Shown: positions 32,119-42,508, numbered from the stretch's first letter. The stretch: 64,000 nucleotides of DNA from Chrysophaeum taylorii (GCA_029834535.1 JAQMWT010000002.1:62001-126000); one strand, 5' to 3'. Notes: generated from the letters alone by a model not told the origin. Translations and numbers: made by a program.

Positions 32119-33333
32119 ATGCGGTCTGTCGTGTTGTTGTCGTTGTTGGTGGTGGTACAAAAGACACCGGTCGGGCTCGGGCTGGTGGTGTCAGGTCCTT
32201 CTTCTGCTAGGGCTGAAAAAAGGACGGCGTCCTTGACCGTGCCCGTCGAGCTCGGGGAGCGGGGGTACCCGATCTACATCGGGCCAGGCCTCCTCGAAGC
32301 GGGGGCTTGGTGTTCCCACATCAGCGGGCGGCGCGTGGGCGTGGTGACGAACGAGGTGGTCGGACCGTTATACCTGTCGGCGTGCGTCGCAGCCCTCGAA
32401 GGTGCGGGCAAAGAGGTGGTGAGCCTGGTGTTGCCAGACGGCGAAGAACACAAGTCGATGAAACAGCTGGAACGGACGCTCGACTTTGCGCTGGAATCGA
32501 AGCTCGACCGCGCAAGCTGCCTCGTAGCGCTGGGGGGTGGCGTTATCGGGGACCTCGTGGGATTCGCCGCGGCCGTATACCAGCGCGGGGTTGATTTCGT
32601 GCAGATACCGACGACGTTGATGGCGATGGTAGACTCGAGCGTTGGCGGAAAGACGGCCGTGAATCACCCCCGCGGCAAGAACATGATCGGGGCCTTCTAC
32701 CAGCCGATCTGCGTCGTGGCGGACGTGAGTCTGCTCGACACGCTCCCGGACCGGGAGTTCAACTCTGGACTCTCGGAGGTTATCAAATACGGTCTCATCC
32801 GCGACGCGGGGTTCTTCGAGTGGCAAGAGGCGAACGTTGGTGCCCTCGTGGCTCGCGACCCCTCGGCCGTGGCGCATGCTGTCGAGCAGTCCTGCCGGAA
32901 CAAGGCGGCCGTCGTCGCCGAGGACGAACGAGAGGCGGGGGTCAGAGCAACGCTTAATCTCGGTCACACTTTTGGACACGCCGTAGAAACGTGCTCGGGC
33001 TACGGGACTTATCTCCATGGCGAGGCCGTCGCGATCGGCACCGCGATGGCTGCCGACATGAGCCGCCGCCTAGGCTGGATTGACGAAGCCCTCGAGCGCC
33101 GCGCTGTAGATCTATTGCGGGCCGCGAGACTACCGACGAGTGCCCCGCGAAAGATGACCCCCGCGGACTTTCTGGACATTATGGCCCACGACAAAAAAGT
33201 CAAAGACGGCCAGCTCAGACTCATTCTGCTCAAGGGCGAACTGGGTTCCTGCGTCTTCACGCCCGACTTCGACACCGCCAAGCTCCAGGAGACCCTCCAC
33301 GCCTTTACTACTACTACAGCCGCGCTCGAATAG
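32119..33333 (+). CDS. aroB: 3-dehydroquinate synthase, probably plastid-targeted
   Basis: 404 residues from the ATG at 32119. The enzyme converts DAHP to 3-dehydroquinate in the shikimate pathway. Visible family blocks are LPDGEEHKSMK, the NAD-binding ALGGGVIGDLVGFAAA, the substrate loop IPTTLMAMVDSSVGGKT, SEVIKYG (zinc-ligand Glu), LGHTFGHAVE (zinc His) and HGEAVAIG (second zinc His), so all key residues are present. The protein is monofunctional, not part of a pentafunctional AROM. An N-terminal extension of about 40 residues begins with a hydrophobic signal (VVLLSLLVVVQ), as expected for import into a complex plastid, although no clear ASAFAP phenylalanine is seen. No introns. Confidence 0.93.
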   Translation: MRSVVLLSLLVVVQKTPVGLGLVVSGPSSARAEKRTASLTVPVELGERGYPIYIGPGLLEAGAWCSHISGRRVGVVTNEVVGPLYLSACVAALEGAGKEVVSLVLPDGEEHKSMKQLERTLDFALESKLDRASCLVALGGGVIGDLVGFAAAVYQRGVDFVQIPTTLMAMVDSSVGGKTAVNHPRGKNMIGAFYQPICVVADVSLLDTLPDREFNSGLSEVIKYGLIRDAGFFEWQEANVGALVARDPSAVAHAVEQSCRNKAAVVAEDEREAGVRATLNLGHTFGHAVETCSGYGTYLHGEAVAIGTAMAADMSRRLGWIDEALERRAVDLLRAARLPTSAPRKMTPADFLDIMAHDKKVKDGQLRLILLKGELGSCVFTPDFDTAKLQETLHAFTTTTAALE

Positions 33334-34078
33334 AGACAGAGGCACGAGGGGGGCTTCGCCTTTCGCGTTCACTTAATAATTCATCGCGGGTCGATATCTT
33401 TAAAATGTCTACGCCGCTGGGCCTCTCGTCTAAGTTCGGCGCCTCCATGGCTACGGCGCCCGTCAGGGCTTGGTTGTTGTTGTTGTTGTTGTTGGCACAA
33501 ACAAACAAACAAACAAACAAACAAACAAACAAACAAACAAACAAACAAACAAACAACTTGGGCGAAAATAAAAGCACCGTCCTCTTGGACCTTTTTTTCC
33601 CTCTCACTGCTCAGCACATAGCCAAGATCATGACGAACGATTGGCGCATAACGGATACTACGCAGCCCAACGACACGCCGAGCCCGCCGCGCGCTCAGCA
33701 TCGCCACCCATCGTGCCATACGTTGTTGTCCCATCCTCGGACCCTAACCAGTCTCGAGTACCCTCGAGGAGCTATCCTGTCGTCAGAGATACATTGGGTG
33801 CTACGCGCTGCGCACGCGGCTTTCTTCAAGAAGGACCTACACCATGATCAGCGCCCTAGTGATGATGGAGCGCCTCCTCTTCGTCCATCCCCAAGCTCCG
33901 CCGCCACGTCGCATCTTACATTCTCGTCGACGGCGAAGTTGACTGCTTGTATCATCAGATGATGGCGGTTGCACCATCTGCACCATCCATCATCTGATGA
34001 TACAAAGAAGGACTTCTTTCTGCGGGTTGTGAATAGTGTAATAATTCCTTCCTTAGAAAAATAAGTGGTCAAAGTCTG
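33334..34078. repeat. Intergenic region with GTT and CAAA microsatellites
   Basis: (GTT)n at about 33472-33494 is followed by an ACAA/CAAA run at 33498-33555. An 18-mer, CCATCCTCGGACCCTAAC, at 33731-33748 is repeated exactly at 51800-51817. ATCATCAGATGATGG and CCATCATCTGATGAT near 33953-34000 form an inverted repeat. No gene seen. Confidence 0.6.
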
Positions 34079-35116
34079 ATGATGGTCACGAAAGCGCTGC
34101 TGGTGGTGTGGCTGTCGCCGGCGGTGGGCGTGCGCATGTACGTCGGGACCTTCACCGAGGAGTTGAATTGGGTCGACGGCACGCCAGGCCCCGGGCTTCG
34201 GTCGTACGAGCTGGGGGAGGACGGCGAGCTGAGCGAGCCAATCGACTACGAGGCAGGGACCAGCAATCCTGCGTGGCTGCTGACGACGGAGACAACGATG
34301 TACGCCGCGGGAGAGACGATAGTCGCCCTGAACAGGAGCGACTTTGAAATTCTGAGCATCGCTGACGCTGGCGTGGGGTCAGCAGTCCATCTGAGCGAGT
34401 ACGATAACTATCTTCTGGCTGCTCATTACGGCGGCGGCGCTGTGACGGTGTACGCGCTCGACCCGTTGACCCTCGTGCAGACGATCATTTTCGACGACGT
34501 CCAAGGAACGGGGCGGCAGTCGTCGGCGCACCCCCACGCGATCTACGCCTCGGGGGACGACGTCTACGTGCCCGACTTGGGTGCGGACAAGATTCGCAGG
34601 TTCGTGTGGAATACGACGGTTCTCGAACAAAGCGAAGATGTGGAGGTCGCGGCAGGGTCGGGGCCGCGGCACCTCGCCTTCCACTCGTCGGGGGAATGGG
34701 TGTTCGCGTTGTTCGAATTATCCAACGAAATCGCGTCGTATTCGGTGAATTTCGACGGGAGCCTATCGTACGCTTCTTCCGCGTCCACCCTCGTCGATCA
34801 ACCTTCCGATAACCAAACGGCGGGAGCCATCTACGTCTCGGGAACCTACGTGCTGGCTTCGAACCGCGGCGACCACAACTCGGTCGTCGTTTTCGAGGCT
34901 AATCTCACGACGGGCGCTCTCGCGTTTGTCTCGGACACCGATACCGAGGGTTTGACCCCGCGGGACTTTCTCCTCACGGAGGATGGGCTGCTCCTCGTGG
35001 CGAACCAGGACTCGGACACCATCGTTTCCTTTTACTTTTCTGAGGAGGACGGCCTCTTGAGCCGCACGCCTGCCAACGTCACGGTCGTTGGGAGTCCCGC
35101 GTGCTTGACGCTCTAA
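34079..35116 (+). CDS. Secreted lactonase-type seven-bladed beta-propeller protein
   Basis: 345 residues starting MMVTKALLVVWLSPAVG, a signal peptide. The mature part begins MYVGTFTEELNW and shows propeller landmarks of the lactonase family (PF10282; 6-phosphogluconolactonase or muconate-cyclase like): NPAWLL, SSAHPHAIYASGDDVYVPDL, SGPRHLAFHSSGEW, VLASNRGDHNSV and LLVANQDSDTI. The length matches the family. A sugar-lactone hydrolase role is possible but the substrate cannot be told, and secretion makes a pentose-phosphate role unlikely. No introns. Confidence 0.82.
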   Translation: MMVTKALLVVWLSPAVGVRMYVGTFTEELNWVDGTPGPGLRSYELGEDGELSEPIDYEAGTSNPAWLLTTETTMYAAGETIVALNRSDFEILSIADAGVGSAVHLSEYDNYLLAAHYGGGAVTVYALDPLTLVQTIIFDDVQGTGRQSSAHPHAIYASGDDVYVPDLGADKIRRFVWNTTVLEQSEDVEVAAGSGPRHLAFHSSGEWVFALFELSNEIASYSVNFDGSLSYASSASTLVDQPSDNQTAGAIYVSGTYVLASNRGDHNSVVVFEANLTTGALAFVSDTDTEGLTPRDFLLTEDGLLLVANQDSDTIVSFYFSEEDGLLSRTPANVTVVGSPACLTL

Positions 35117-35136
35117 ATACTAATTAGTATAGCTCG

Positions 35137-35655
35137 TTATGGCTGGCGCGTCTTTTTTTTTTTTGGGGGGTTGTACGATGTCGGTTGGAGGAGGGTGGAA
35201 GCGAAAGACGTCACAAAATAGTTTTTTTTTCCCGCGAATTCAAAGCACCAGCCCCGTTTCCCGACGTAGCTCCTGCGCGCCGCGTCGAATCGCGCCGGGT
35301 CCGCGTTGCGGGGCGCCTCGAGGACCGCCCTCGCGTCGGCAGAATTATATTCCAAGTGCAGCTGCAGCTGATTCGCCTGCCGCCCTTCGAAGCTTGCCTG
35401 CTCGATCCAGTCCCGCCCGCCCCAGAACACGGCACGGTGAGGCCTGGTGGTGTTGTTGCCCCAGAACATGGTACGGTGGGGCGTAGCGTTACCGACGACG
35501 ACGACGACGACGTTCCGGCGGCGGCGGCGGCGGCGGCGAAAGGCATCGTAATTCGTCGCAGGTCCCAAGGGTGTGCTGTGCGAGCGGACCGCCTCCCGGA
35601 CGCGCCGCCGGAGCAGCAAGAACACTGATAAAACCAACGCCAATTGCAGGCTCAT
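35137..35655 (-). CDS. Small secreted or membrane protein, unrecognised
   Basis: 172 residues from the ATG at 35655. It starts MSLQLALVLSVFLLLRRR, a signal peptide or anchor, followed by an Arg run and a Val run, then a soluble-looking part (QASFEGRQANQLQLHLEYNS, RGWCFEFAGKKNYFVTSF). It ends 18 bp from the stop of the convergent lactonase-like gene. No family recognised. A plus-strand ORF over the same bases looks less protein-like. Confidence 0.5.
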   Translation of the reverse strand: MSLQLALVLSVFLLLRRRVREAVRSHSTPLGPATNYDAFRRRRRRRRNVVVVVVGNATPHRTMFWGNNTTRPHRAVFWGGRDWIEQASFEGRQANQLQLHLEYNSADARAVLEAPRNADPARFDAARRSYVGKRGWCFEFAGKKNYFVTSFASTLLQPTSYNPPKKKKTRQP

Positions 35656-36037
35656 TTTTGGTGCCAGTGCGTTGTTGTTATTGTTGCCAGAAGGTGAGTG
35701 AGTGAGTCATTTTTGAAAGTTCGGGTTCGGAAACTTCTTGAGGTAGGGGGAAGTTCGTTCGTTCCTTCGTTCCTTCGTTCCTTCGTTCGTCCCCCCCCTA
35801 ACGGACGCAGGACAACAACAACAACAACGGTTGTGGAAAACGTGCGGAGGTGAAACTGCAAGAGAAGATCAATTTCAGAAGGCGTGAGTCAGTGAGGACT
35901 GAGTCATTTCTTCGAGTGAGTCAGCGCGCAGCCCACGCAGTATGTTAGTGATGTCACTTCAATGTGGGAGAGAGAAGTCCTCCAAAGACGCCACCAGAAG
36001 CGATCCACGATTGTTCCATAAGCGAACGAATTCTCGC

Positions 36038-36625
36038 ATGGGTGGGAAGCCTAGTCACGACCGACGACTCGTGGTTGCGGGGCTCGAGGGCGCCGGCAAG
36101 ACGACGATGCTGTTCAAGCTCAAGCTCGGGACCGTCGAGACGCGCGCGAGCGGGGGCACCGTGATCGAAACGCTACGATACAAGAACGTGACCCTCGTCA
36201 GCGGAATAAAGAAGGCAAAAAACACCGTCGCAGTTATCTATGTCGTCGACGCCGCGGCGCGGCGGTTCGAGGCGGCGCGGCACGAGCTCCAGGAGTTGTT
36301 GAGCGGCGAGGAGCGCGACGTGGCCGTCTTGGTGTACGCGAACAAGCAGGACGCCGCGGACGCCGCGAGTCCCGAGGAAGTCACCGAATTCCTTGACCTT
36401 GTCCGCCTCCGTCAGCGCTGGCACGTCCAGGCCTCGAGCGCCCTCGCGGGCGACGGCTTGTACGAGGGCTTGGACTGGATATCCTCCGTCCTTCAGCACA
36501 GCCACCCCAGGAGGCCACCCGTACACGAGGACGACTTCAGCGTCGGAGGCCTCCTTGGCGTCGTCTTTCGAGCGGCGGGCCTCCCCGACAACACCCTCTC
36601 CCTCGTTTCCAAGCTCGCCCTCTAG
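36038..36625 (+). CDS. Divergent Arf/Arl-like small GTPase lacking the switch motifs
   Basis: 195 residues from the ATG at 36038, preferred over the upstream ATG at 35942 because MGGKP gives the N-myristoylation glycine of Arf proteins. The P-loop GLEGAGKTTMLFKLKLG, IYVVDAA, YANKQD and the C-terminal ASSALAGDGLYEGLDW match Arf closely. Between YKNVTLV and TVAVIYVVD, however, the switch II segment (WDVGGQ in Arf) is replaced by a few residues (SGIKKAKN), and the switch I PT(I/L)G threonine is also absent. It should bind nucleotide but not switch normally. An extra tail of about 40 residues follows the GTPase fold. Confidence 0.75.
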   Translation: MGGKPSHDRRLVVAGLEGAGKTTMLFKLKLGTVETRASGGTVIETLRYKNVTLVSGIKKAKNTVAVIYVVDAAARRFEAARHELQELLSGEERDVAVLVYANKQDAADAASPEEVTEFLDLVRLRQRWHVQASSALAGDGLYEGLDWISSVLQHSHPRRPPVHEDDFSVGGLLGVVFRAAGLPDNTLSLVSKLAL

Positions 36626-36972
36626 CAAGATATATACCAGCCTACCCCAAGTTGCACCTCCGCCGCCGAACGAACAGAACGCCGGGAGGGCACCCTCCTG
36701 ATGTGTAGCGAGCTTAACGACCGACCGACCGACCGACGGACAATTATAATGGAGGGTGTTCTTTCTTTCTTTCTTTCCCAAACGACGACGACGACGACGA
36801 TAGGAGGAGTGGTCCGCTTCCCAACAACCATTCCCAGGGTTGATGAGAATAATAAGAAGTTGTTCTCGAAACGAGGGTTCGGGGGGCGTGGAAAACGGTT
36901 TCTAAAGATACGATGGTCGAAGCGGCGTTGGGGGAGCATGAAGGATGTGGGTGGGTTTGTGGGGTATGAGGG
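36626..36972. other. Intergenic stretch
   Basis: Contains GACC, TTTC and GAC/ACG short tandem repeats (36718-36800). No gene seen. Confidence 0.4.
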
Positions 36973-37659
36973 ATGTGCCTGACGGGCGGAGATAAGTACG
37001 CGGGACCGGCGTTGGGGAGGACGCCGCGGGCGGCCTGGGAAGCGGCGCTGAAGGACGGCGGCGCGCAGGCCGTGAGCGCGGCACGAGAAGTTGGCGGCGT
37101 GGAGGTCTGGGCCGCGACGTACGAAGCGGCGAGGGCAGCGCAGTCCGAGTCACATCCAGCGACGCTCGCCGCCGGGCTCGAGCTCGCGCGGGCGCTCGCG
37201 GGGGCCGGCAGGCCGCGCGAGGCCGCGGAAGTCGCGTCGCGCGTCGCCGCGCTCCGGGTCAAGACCCTGGGCAGGGCGCACCCGGTGACACGGTCGACGA
37301 GAACCTTCCTCTCACGTCTGCTCCGCGAAGAAGAACCTCCAACAAGAGTAGACGGCGTGACGCAGACCGAAGATGCAGAGGAGGAGGCGGCCGCGTGGGA
37401 GGTCGCGCGCGCCGTGTGTCACCTCGATGAACTGCGGCCCGTGCGGCACGCGAAGCACTGGTGCTACGAGGGCACCTCCCTCGACCGCGCCGAGACGGCG
37501 CTCGATTATGCCCGCGACATCCTGAAGCGCATCGAGGCCCTCGCCCACCCCAACCGCCGTCCTTCCCCAAAACCCGCCTGGCACCCCCCCCGTCCCACGG
37601 TGTTTGAGAAAAACAAGTCGTTAAAAAAACGCCAAGTCAATCATCATCAAGGTGTTTAA
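36973..37659 (+). CDS. TPR (kinesin-light-chain-like) protein
   Basis: 228 residues from the ATG at 36973. Residues about 45-115 contain two TPR units of the kinesin-light-chain type (HPATLAAGLELARALAGAGR, then LGRAHPVTRSTRTFLSRLL). A C-terminal helical part follows (RAETALDYARDILKRIEAL) and a basic tail. It is a protein-protein interaction scaffold. Partner unknown. Its stop TAA (37657-37659) is one base from the ATG of the next gene on the same strand. Confidence 0.65.
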   Translation: MCLTGGDKYAGPALGRTPRAAWEAALKDGGAQAVSAAREVGGVEVWAATYEAARAAQSESHPATLAAGLELARALAGAGRPREAAEVASRVAALRVKTLGRAHPVTRSTRTFLSRLLREEEPPTRVDGVTQTEDAEEEAAAWEVARAVCHLDELRPVRHAKHWCYEGTSLDRAETALDYARDILKRIEALAHPNRRPSPKPAWHPPRPTVFEKNKSLKKRQVNHHQGV

Positions 37660-37660
37660 A

Positions 37661-38991
37661 ATGATGCGCATCGTGAGAAAGGACGCGAGCGACGTCGTCG
37701 TGGAGACGCTCGCCGGGCCGGCGGAGCTGTGCGAGGGGTTCTTGGGGGCGCGGAAGAAGTTCGGAGACTTGCGGTTTTCGAGGTGTTTGGAGCCGGGCGA
37801 GCGGCTGGAGCTCGTCGTTGACAACGTCGTCAAGCTTGCGCACCCAGCAGCCAAGCCGAAGAAGCGGAAGAAGGAAAAGGAGAACGACTCGCCCAAAAAT
37901 AGCGCGACGAAGGACGACGACGAATCGGAAGAGCCGTTGCCGCCGCCGCCGCCGGAGTCGGAAGAGCCGTCGGCGGACGCGAAATCGGAAGAGCCGTTGC
38001 CGCCGCCAAAGAGAAGGCTCAAGAAGAAGAAAATCGACGACGAGTCGAAGAGCAGGCTGAAGAAGAAGAAGACGAAGCTGGCGGACGACGAGTCCGAGGC
38101 GGAGTGGGACCCCGACAAGGAGGAGGAAGAGGAGGATCCCGCGGTCGCGGTCGCGAGCGGCGGCGAGTGGAACGCGTTCGCCGTATCTTCAGAAACACCG
38201 ACCGATCCGGGCGGCGACGAGTGGAACCCCGTCGTCGAAGACGCGCGGTGCGACGTCGTCCGCGTGACGCGGGCGCTTAGCGCGAGCGAACTGGCCGACC
38301 GGTTTCACGCTCGAGGGCTTCTACTCCTGGACTCTGTCGCGATGCCAGTCGCCCAACTCAAAAAAAAGTTCCAAACCGTGTATGATGCCAAGCTCGAGGA
38401 GGCGACGGCCCGGGGTCTCGCGTCGACAAAGACGCCGTGGCGCCTCGCCAAGGGCAACGAGGAAACGATACCAGGATTTAACCAGAGGCCGGGCGGGCGC
38501 GTGGACATGATCTTCGACAACAACGAATTCGATGGCGTGGCGTGGCCCTGGGCACCCGTGGTAAAGGAGATTCTCGGGACGCCAAACCTCAACTACGTCG
38601 GCTGCGTCGTCGCCCGACCCGGCGACGTCGACCAGAACTGGCACGTCGACGGCGTCCACGTCGATTCCGCCCGACACCAGCCCGCCGACCGCCTCATCGT
38701 CTTTTGTCCGCTCATCGACCTCACTTTCGAGACGGGCTGCACCGAGCTCGTCCCGGGATCCCACAAAGTTAGCCGCCTTTCCCACAAGTTCGAAGCCGTC
38801 GCCCACCTCCCGAGGGCCCGCCACTACGTCGCCGCCGGAACCCCCCTCATCATGGACTACCGCCTCTGGCACCGCGGCCTCGCCAACACATCCAAGACTA
38901 CGCTCCGGCCCATTCTCTACACCGTCTACCAACGCACGCACCACAAGCGCGATCTCGAGGACGCGGCCGGGGACCTCTCCAAATTTTATTA

Positions 38992-38992
<1 letters not shown>
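37661..38992 (+). CDS. PhyH-type Fe(II)/2-oxoglutarate oxygenase with acidic/basic linker
   Basis: 443 residues from MMRIVRK at 37661. An N-terminal module of about 60 residues (CEGFLGARKKFGDLRFSRC) is followed by a low-complexity linker of KKRKK, KKKK and Glu/Asp runs (about 65-165), possibly nuclear signals, then the oxygenase. The iron-binding HxD is in NWHVDGVHVD, the distal His in YRLWHRGLANTSKT, and the 2-oxoglutarate Arg a few residues on (LRPILYTVY). The wording TGCTELVPGSHKVS is typical of phytanoyl-CoA dioxygenase relatives. Substrate unknown. No introns. Confidence 0.82.

Positions 38993-38995
<3 letters not shown>

Positions 38996-39032
<37 letters not shown>
38996..39032 (+). repeat. 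(GA)n microsatellite after the PhyH gene
   Basis: A run of GA dinucleotides immediately follows the stop codon, in the presumed 3' UTR. Confidence 0.9.
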
Positions 39033-39035
<3 letters not shown>

Positions 39036-42000
39036 CCCTCCACCTGGCATGCGCCGCGGGCCACTTTATTATTTGCCGCGTCGTATTAACACCACCAATG
39101 ACATCGACGCGGGTAAGACTTCGAAATGAGATCAACCGATCGTGGAAGAAATATATGTTGAGTTATTGACGCGGCAAGAGAAGAGAGGTAGATAGATGTG
39201 GCCACACCGCGCAGAGATCATCTTTTTTGTTGGAAATCGACAGGCGAGTCAAGACCTAGACGCAGAGGACTCAGGAAATGTTCTCGATTTATAGGGCCCT
39301 ATGAATTGCACCGCTACATCTCTCTTTGTTGCTCACAAACCGCGAACCGCGTACTACGTGCAATAAATAGTACGATGCCTAGTGGTGTGAAGCACATTGG
39401 CGGCAGTGGTGAGATTTTCTTCTCGCTACGATCCGTTTCACATTCCGTTAAGAACTCCAGTCGCTTCCTATAGCCTTTAGTTTTGTCCTCTTTTGGTGAC
39501 GCGAAGTCAAAGCGCACCACATAATTGATTAAGTAGGACACACACGGTGTTAACTGCTTTACGCCCTTTACATTTAATTAAAACCGTGTGTCCCTCTGTC
39601 AATGTGAATCCCAGTGAGCTATCCTTACTGGTGTCTGCGATATTACCTGGAGGAGGAGCATGATCATCATAAGACAGCACATAGCGCTCTTCTGAGGTGT
39701 GTCGGAGATTGGTTTTTTGAATACGAAAAGGCACTTATCGAATTCACCCCAGTTCGTGATATCAGGACAACAGGCTTGTCCGTCCTATGCCTGGTGTCCG
39801 ACCCATTGCCATGTCGCCGATCACATCTTTTAGTTGCGTTGCTCGGTAGAATCTTACATCATCGCCTTAAATGAATGGATCCCACTTCACGTCTACATTC
39901 CACCGAGTGATACTGACACTATGCATCTTGTTCACACCCCACCCACCTGCTTCAAACTCCACCCACCCAACCACAAGGACGCCCATATGTCTTCTTCAAC
40001 TGGGACTCAACTCCTACCCACTGGCAGGCAGCATCCGTCTAACTCCAGATCTCCCAAGTTCGATCGATCTGCGGCTTGGAATTATGTTATTTCAATTTTA
40101 CAGTGGAATCCGTCAGAGTCGACAACGAATAATCACCTCATGGCTGCCACGTTCGATCTGCTAATTCAGCCTGAGCACCCGACCTCATTTTTAGGCGAAC
40201 ATATAATCGATCATCACGTAATGCATTACCGCGAGTCGCAATTTCAGAAACACAAATAAAAAAAAGCGCGCCGTTCCAAAGACAAACCGCGCGAGACAAG
40301 CCACGCGCTTATGATACCATGTTTGACTATAGGATGGTGCCAGGGCTGACGATCTGATGCCACAGACGGAGCTGCTGCGCGCTCCTAGCGCTCACTCAAA
40401 GCACCCTAACCGCAAACGGCGCCTCATGCACCCGCACGAGCGCACTGGTGAGTGAGTGAGAATCCCCGTTATTGTCGCGGCTTTTCCAACGCTTATCGCA
40501 GTTCACGCGCTAAAGCACCCTAATAATCTCGACCTCCTTCGAATAAGGCACGAAGTTTCGCCCACAAGGGCTTCCACAAGCAAGGCAGTTCTCTTTTCCT
40601 CCTGAATTATAGTTCGCAAGATCCTTCACAAAGCTCGCCGCATCAACAAACTACGACAGTAGTATGCAGTAAGTTTTAAAAGCGACCATCATGCATGAAG
40701 CTTGGAAGAAGAAGGCGACGAAGCTAAACTCAATGTCTCATCTCACCGAGATTTCCAGAATGGCACAACACCAGGAGTTTGAAGATGACCCAGACCCGCG
40801 CTTTGGAAATTTTCCGATAGGCCGTATGCATGCAAGAACGATGATTCTGATGGAAACCAGTAAATAGTCTGAGCACGGCATGGACGGCTCGTACGCACCG
40901 TGCGTCCATCGCACGAGCCCACTCTCCTCATTTAGTCATAATACCTGTAGCCTTCCCTCAGATTCATATCGTCGCACAGAATCGCAGGTCCTCACGCAGA
41001 CTTCGAGCTTACAATCCCCTCAACCGTGTACAAAAAAAAACTCTTCGTCTTACCCTATGGAAAAAAAAAATCTCCACCACAAGAATTGTCGCTCTAACAC
41101 GAGCGGAAAGACAGTAAGGAGTGCGGCCCTACCCTTAATGTCCGTCGGCTCGCGCGCAGACTGGTTTTGATGGATGGCGGTATGCTCCGCAGGGGGGGGT
41201 TGCAAGTCAATGATTGCGGTGATCACACACCCTCTTAAAACGCTGCGTGCCAACGTCAACAGGGGAAGATGGCAGACGCCGTGTTGAAAGGCTGATGACT
41301 GGGCCGACGGCCTCCTCGACAACAAGAGCGTCGACAGCAAGAACCTCCTCATTCGGGAGTGTGTATCTCTTGGGCGCGCGCACAAAATTGATGGCACCGG
41401 AGAATGGTGGTGGCAGACGCCCGATGGCAGGCGAGGACGCGGCAGCCCGACGTACGTTTAACTCGTTTAAGGATTGCAGTACATTCCGCGGGTACAGAGG
41501 ATTGAGTCAAGTAGTGCAGTCGACCGCGGTATTCCATGTTCAAGCAGCGAGCGGTTTCATGATGCGCATGACGACGCCCATGTTGGTCTCCAAATCGCTG
41601 AGCAAAGTGGCACACTCGGGGAGTACGACGCTGCCAGCGGACAGGGAGTTTGTGATACGTGAAAGGTAGGTTCGAGTGGCTCGACATATCCCGCTGACGT
41701 GACGTCAGGCTCTGGAGTTGCCAAGTCAAGAGTCCTTGGTTGCTTCCGTCAAGTCGTCGCACGCGGCTCGTGGCGCGCGGCGGCCTGAATGTGGACAACA
41801 AAAAGAAAATGACTATACACGGAGGATTGTGCACCACCAAATAATTAATCTGTTGTTGTTTGGTTGGGAAAAAAGGTGGTGGTGGTAAGGTTCGCCGCAT
41901 TCTGAGACGACGAACTCCGTAGAAAAGACGATGAGGGTTAGTGATTCTAGAAAATTGCGTGGAGGAGGGTTTTGTTTGGTTCAGAGAGAGGAGAGAACGA

Positions 42001-42054
42001 TAGATCAAACATCAGAACAGAGAAAGGGAACGCAGCCAAAAAGCCAAGCCAAAG
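39033..42054. other. AT-richer gene-poor stretch with unrecognised coding fragments
   Basis: No complete gene is convincing. Coding-like pieces are a minus-strand segment near 39510-39730 (RHTSEERYVLSYDDHAPPPG), a plus-strand 141-codon frame at 39834-40259, and a minus-strand segment at 41230-41660 (SGSVVLPECATLLSDLETNM, then RYTLPNEEVLAVDALVVEEA). Base composition resembles the element-rich 9.8-14.5 kb region more than the host genes, so old element remains are likely. Confidence 0.4.
39834..40259 (+). CDS. Unrecognised AT-rich ORF
   Basis: About 140 codons containing ALNEWIPLHVYIPPSDTD and WNYVISILQWNPSESTTN, with a natural-looking polar C-terminus. No signal peptide and no domain recognised. 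The isolated position in AT-rich DNA suggests an element fragment. Confidence 0.25.
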   Translation: MRCSVESYIIALNEWIPLHVYIPPSDTDTMHLVHTPPTCFKLHPPNHKDAHMSSSTGTQLLPTGRQHPSNSRSPKFDRSAAWNYVISILQWNPSESTTNNHLMAATFDLLIQPEHPTSFLGEHIIDHHVMHYRESQFQKHK

Positions 42055-42498
42055 ATGAACCCGCCGTCCTACACCGCAACTGTCGTGGAGAGCGTACCCG
42101 CGCAGCCTGTCGCGATACCCGTGGTCCAGTCGTCGCCCGTGCCTGCGCCGATGGTGGTGACGTGTCCGCCGAACGCCGTTTCTGGGCAAGCGATACAAGT
42201 GATCAACCCTCAAACGTCCCAGACGACCCAGGTGGTGGTGCCCGCGGGAATCGGTCCCGGACAACAGTTCCAGGTGGTGTTTCCGCCGCCGCCGCCGCCG
42301 CCGCCGCCGCAAGTTGTCGTTGCTGACCCGGTCCATGTGATGGCGTCTTCTTCGGCCGCTACCGTCGGCGGGGCGAACGCGCGCCAGTGCCGGGGATGCG
42401 GACGCACTTTCGTGCTCGAACCCGGGCAAAACCCCGCCGCCGCCTCTGCCTACCGCTGCAAGAAATGCCGCGGCTTCTCCTCTTTACGCTTTTTTTAA
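42055..42498 (+). CDS. Small Pro-rich protein with C-terminal zinc ribbon
   Basis: 147 residues from the ATG at 42055. Residues about 30-80 hold two copies of a V-P-GQ-F/I-V strand motif (NAVSGQAIQVINP, then VPAGIGPGQQFQVVFP), a small module common in algal proteins, followed by nine prolines. The C-terminus has CRGCGRTFVLEPGQ and YRCKKCRG, a CxxC-CxxC zinc-binding pair. It may be a small DNA-, RNA- or membrane-associated adaptor. Function unknown. Confidence 0.7.
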   Translation: MNPPSYTATVVESVPAQPVAIPVVQSSPVPAPMVVTCPPNAVSGQAIQVINPQTSQTTQVVVPAGIGPGQQFQVVFPPPPPPPPPQVVVADPVHVMASSSAATVGGANARQCRGCGRTFVLEPGQNPAAASAYRCKKCRGFSSLRFF

Positions 42499-42508
42499 GT
42501 AGTATGAA

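Noticed and set aside
33405-33962. Plus-strand ORF with a QTNKQTNK repeat after the aroB gene
   Set aside because: It is a translation of the CAAA microsatellite in an intergenic region.
36701-36982. Plus-strand ORF and minus-strand ORFs between the Arf-like and TPR genes
   Set aside because: Dominated by simple repeats (GACC, TTTC, ACG) with no protein-like composition.
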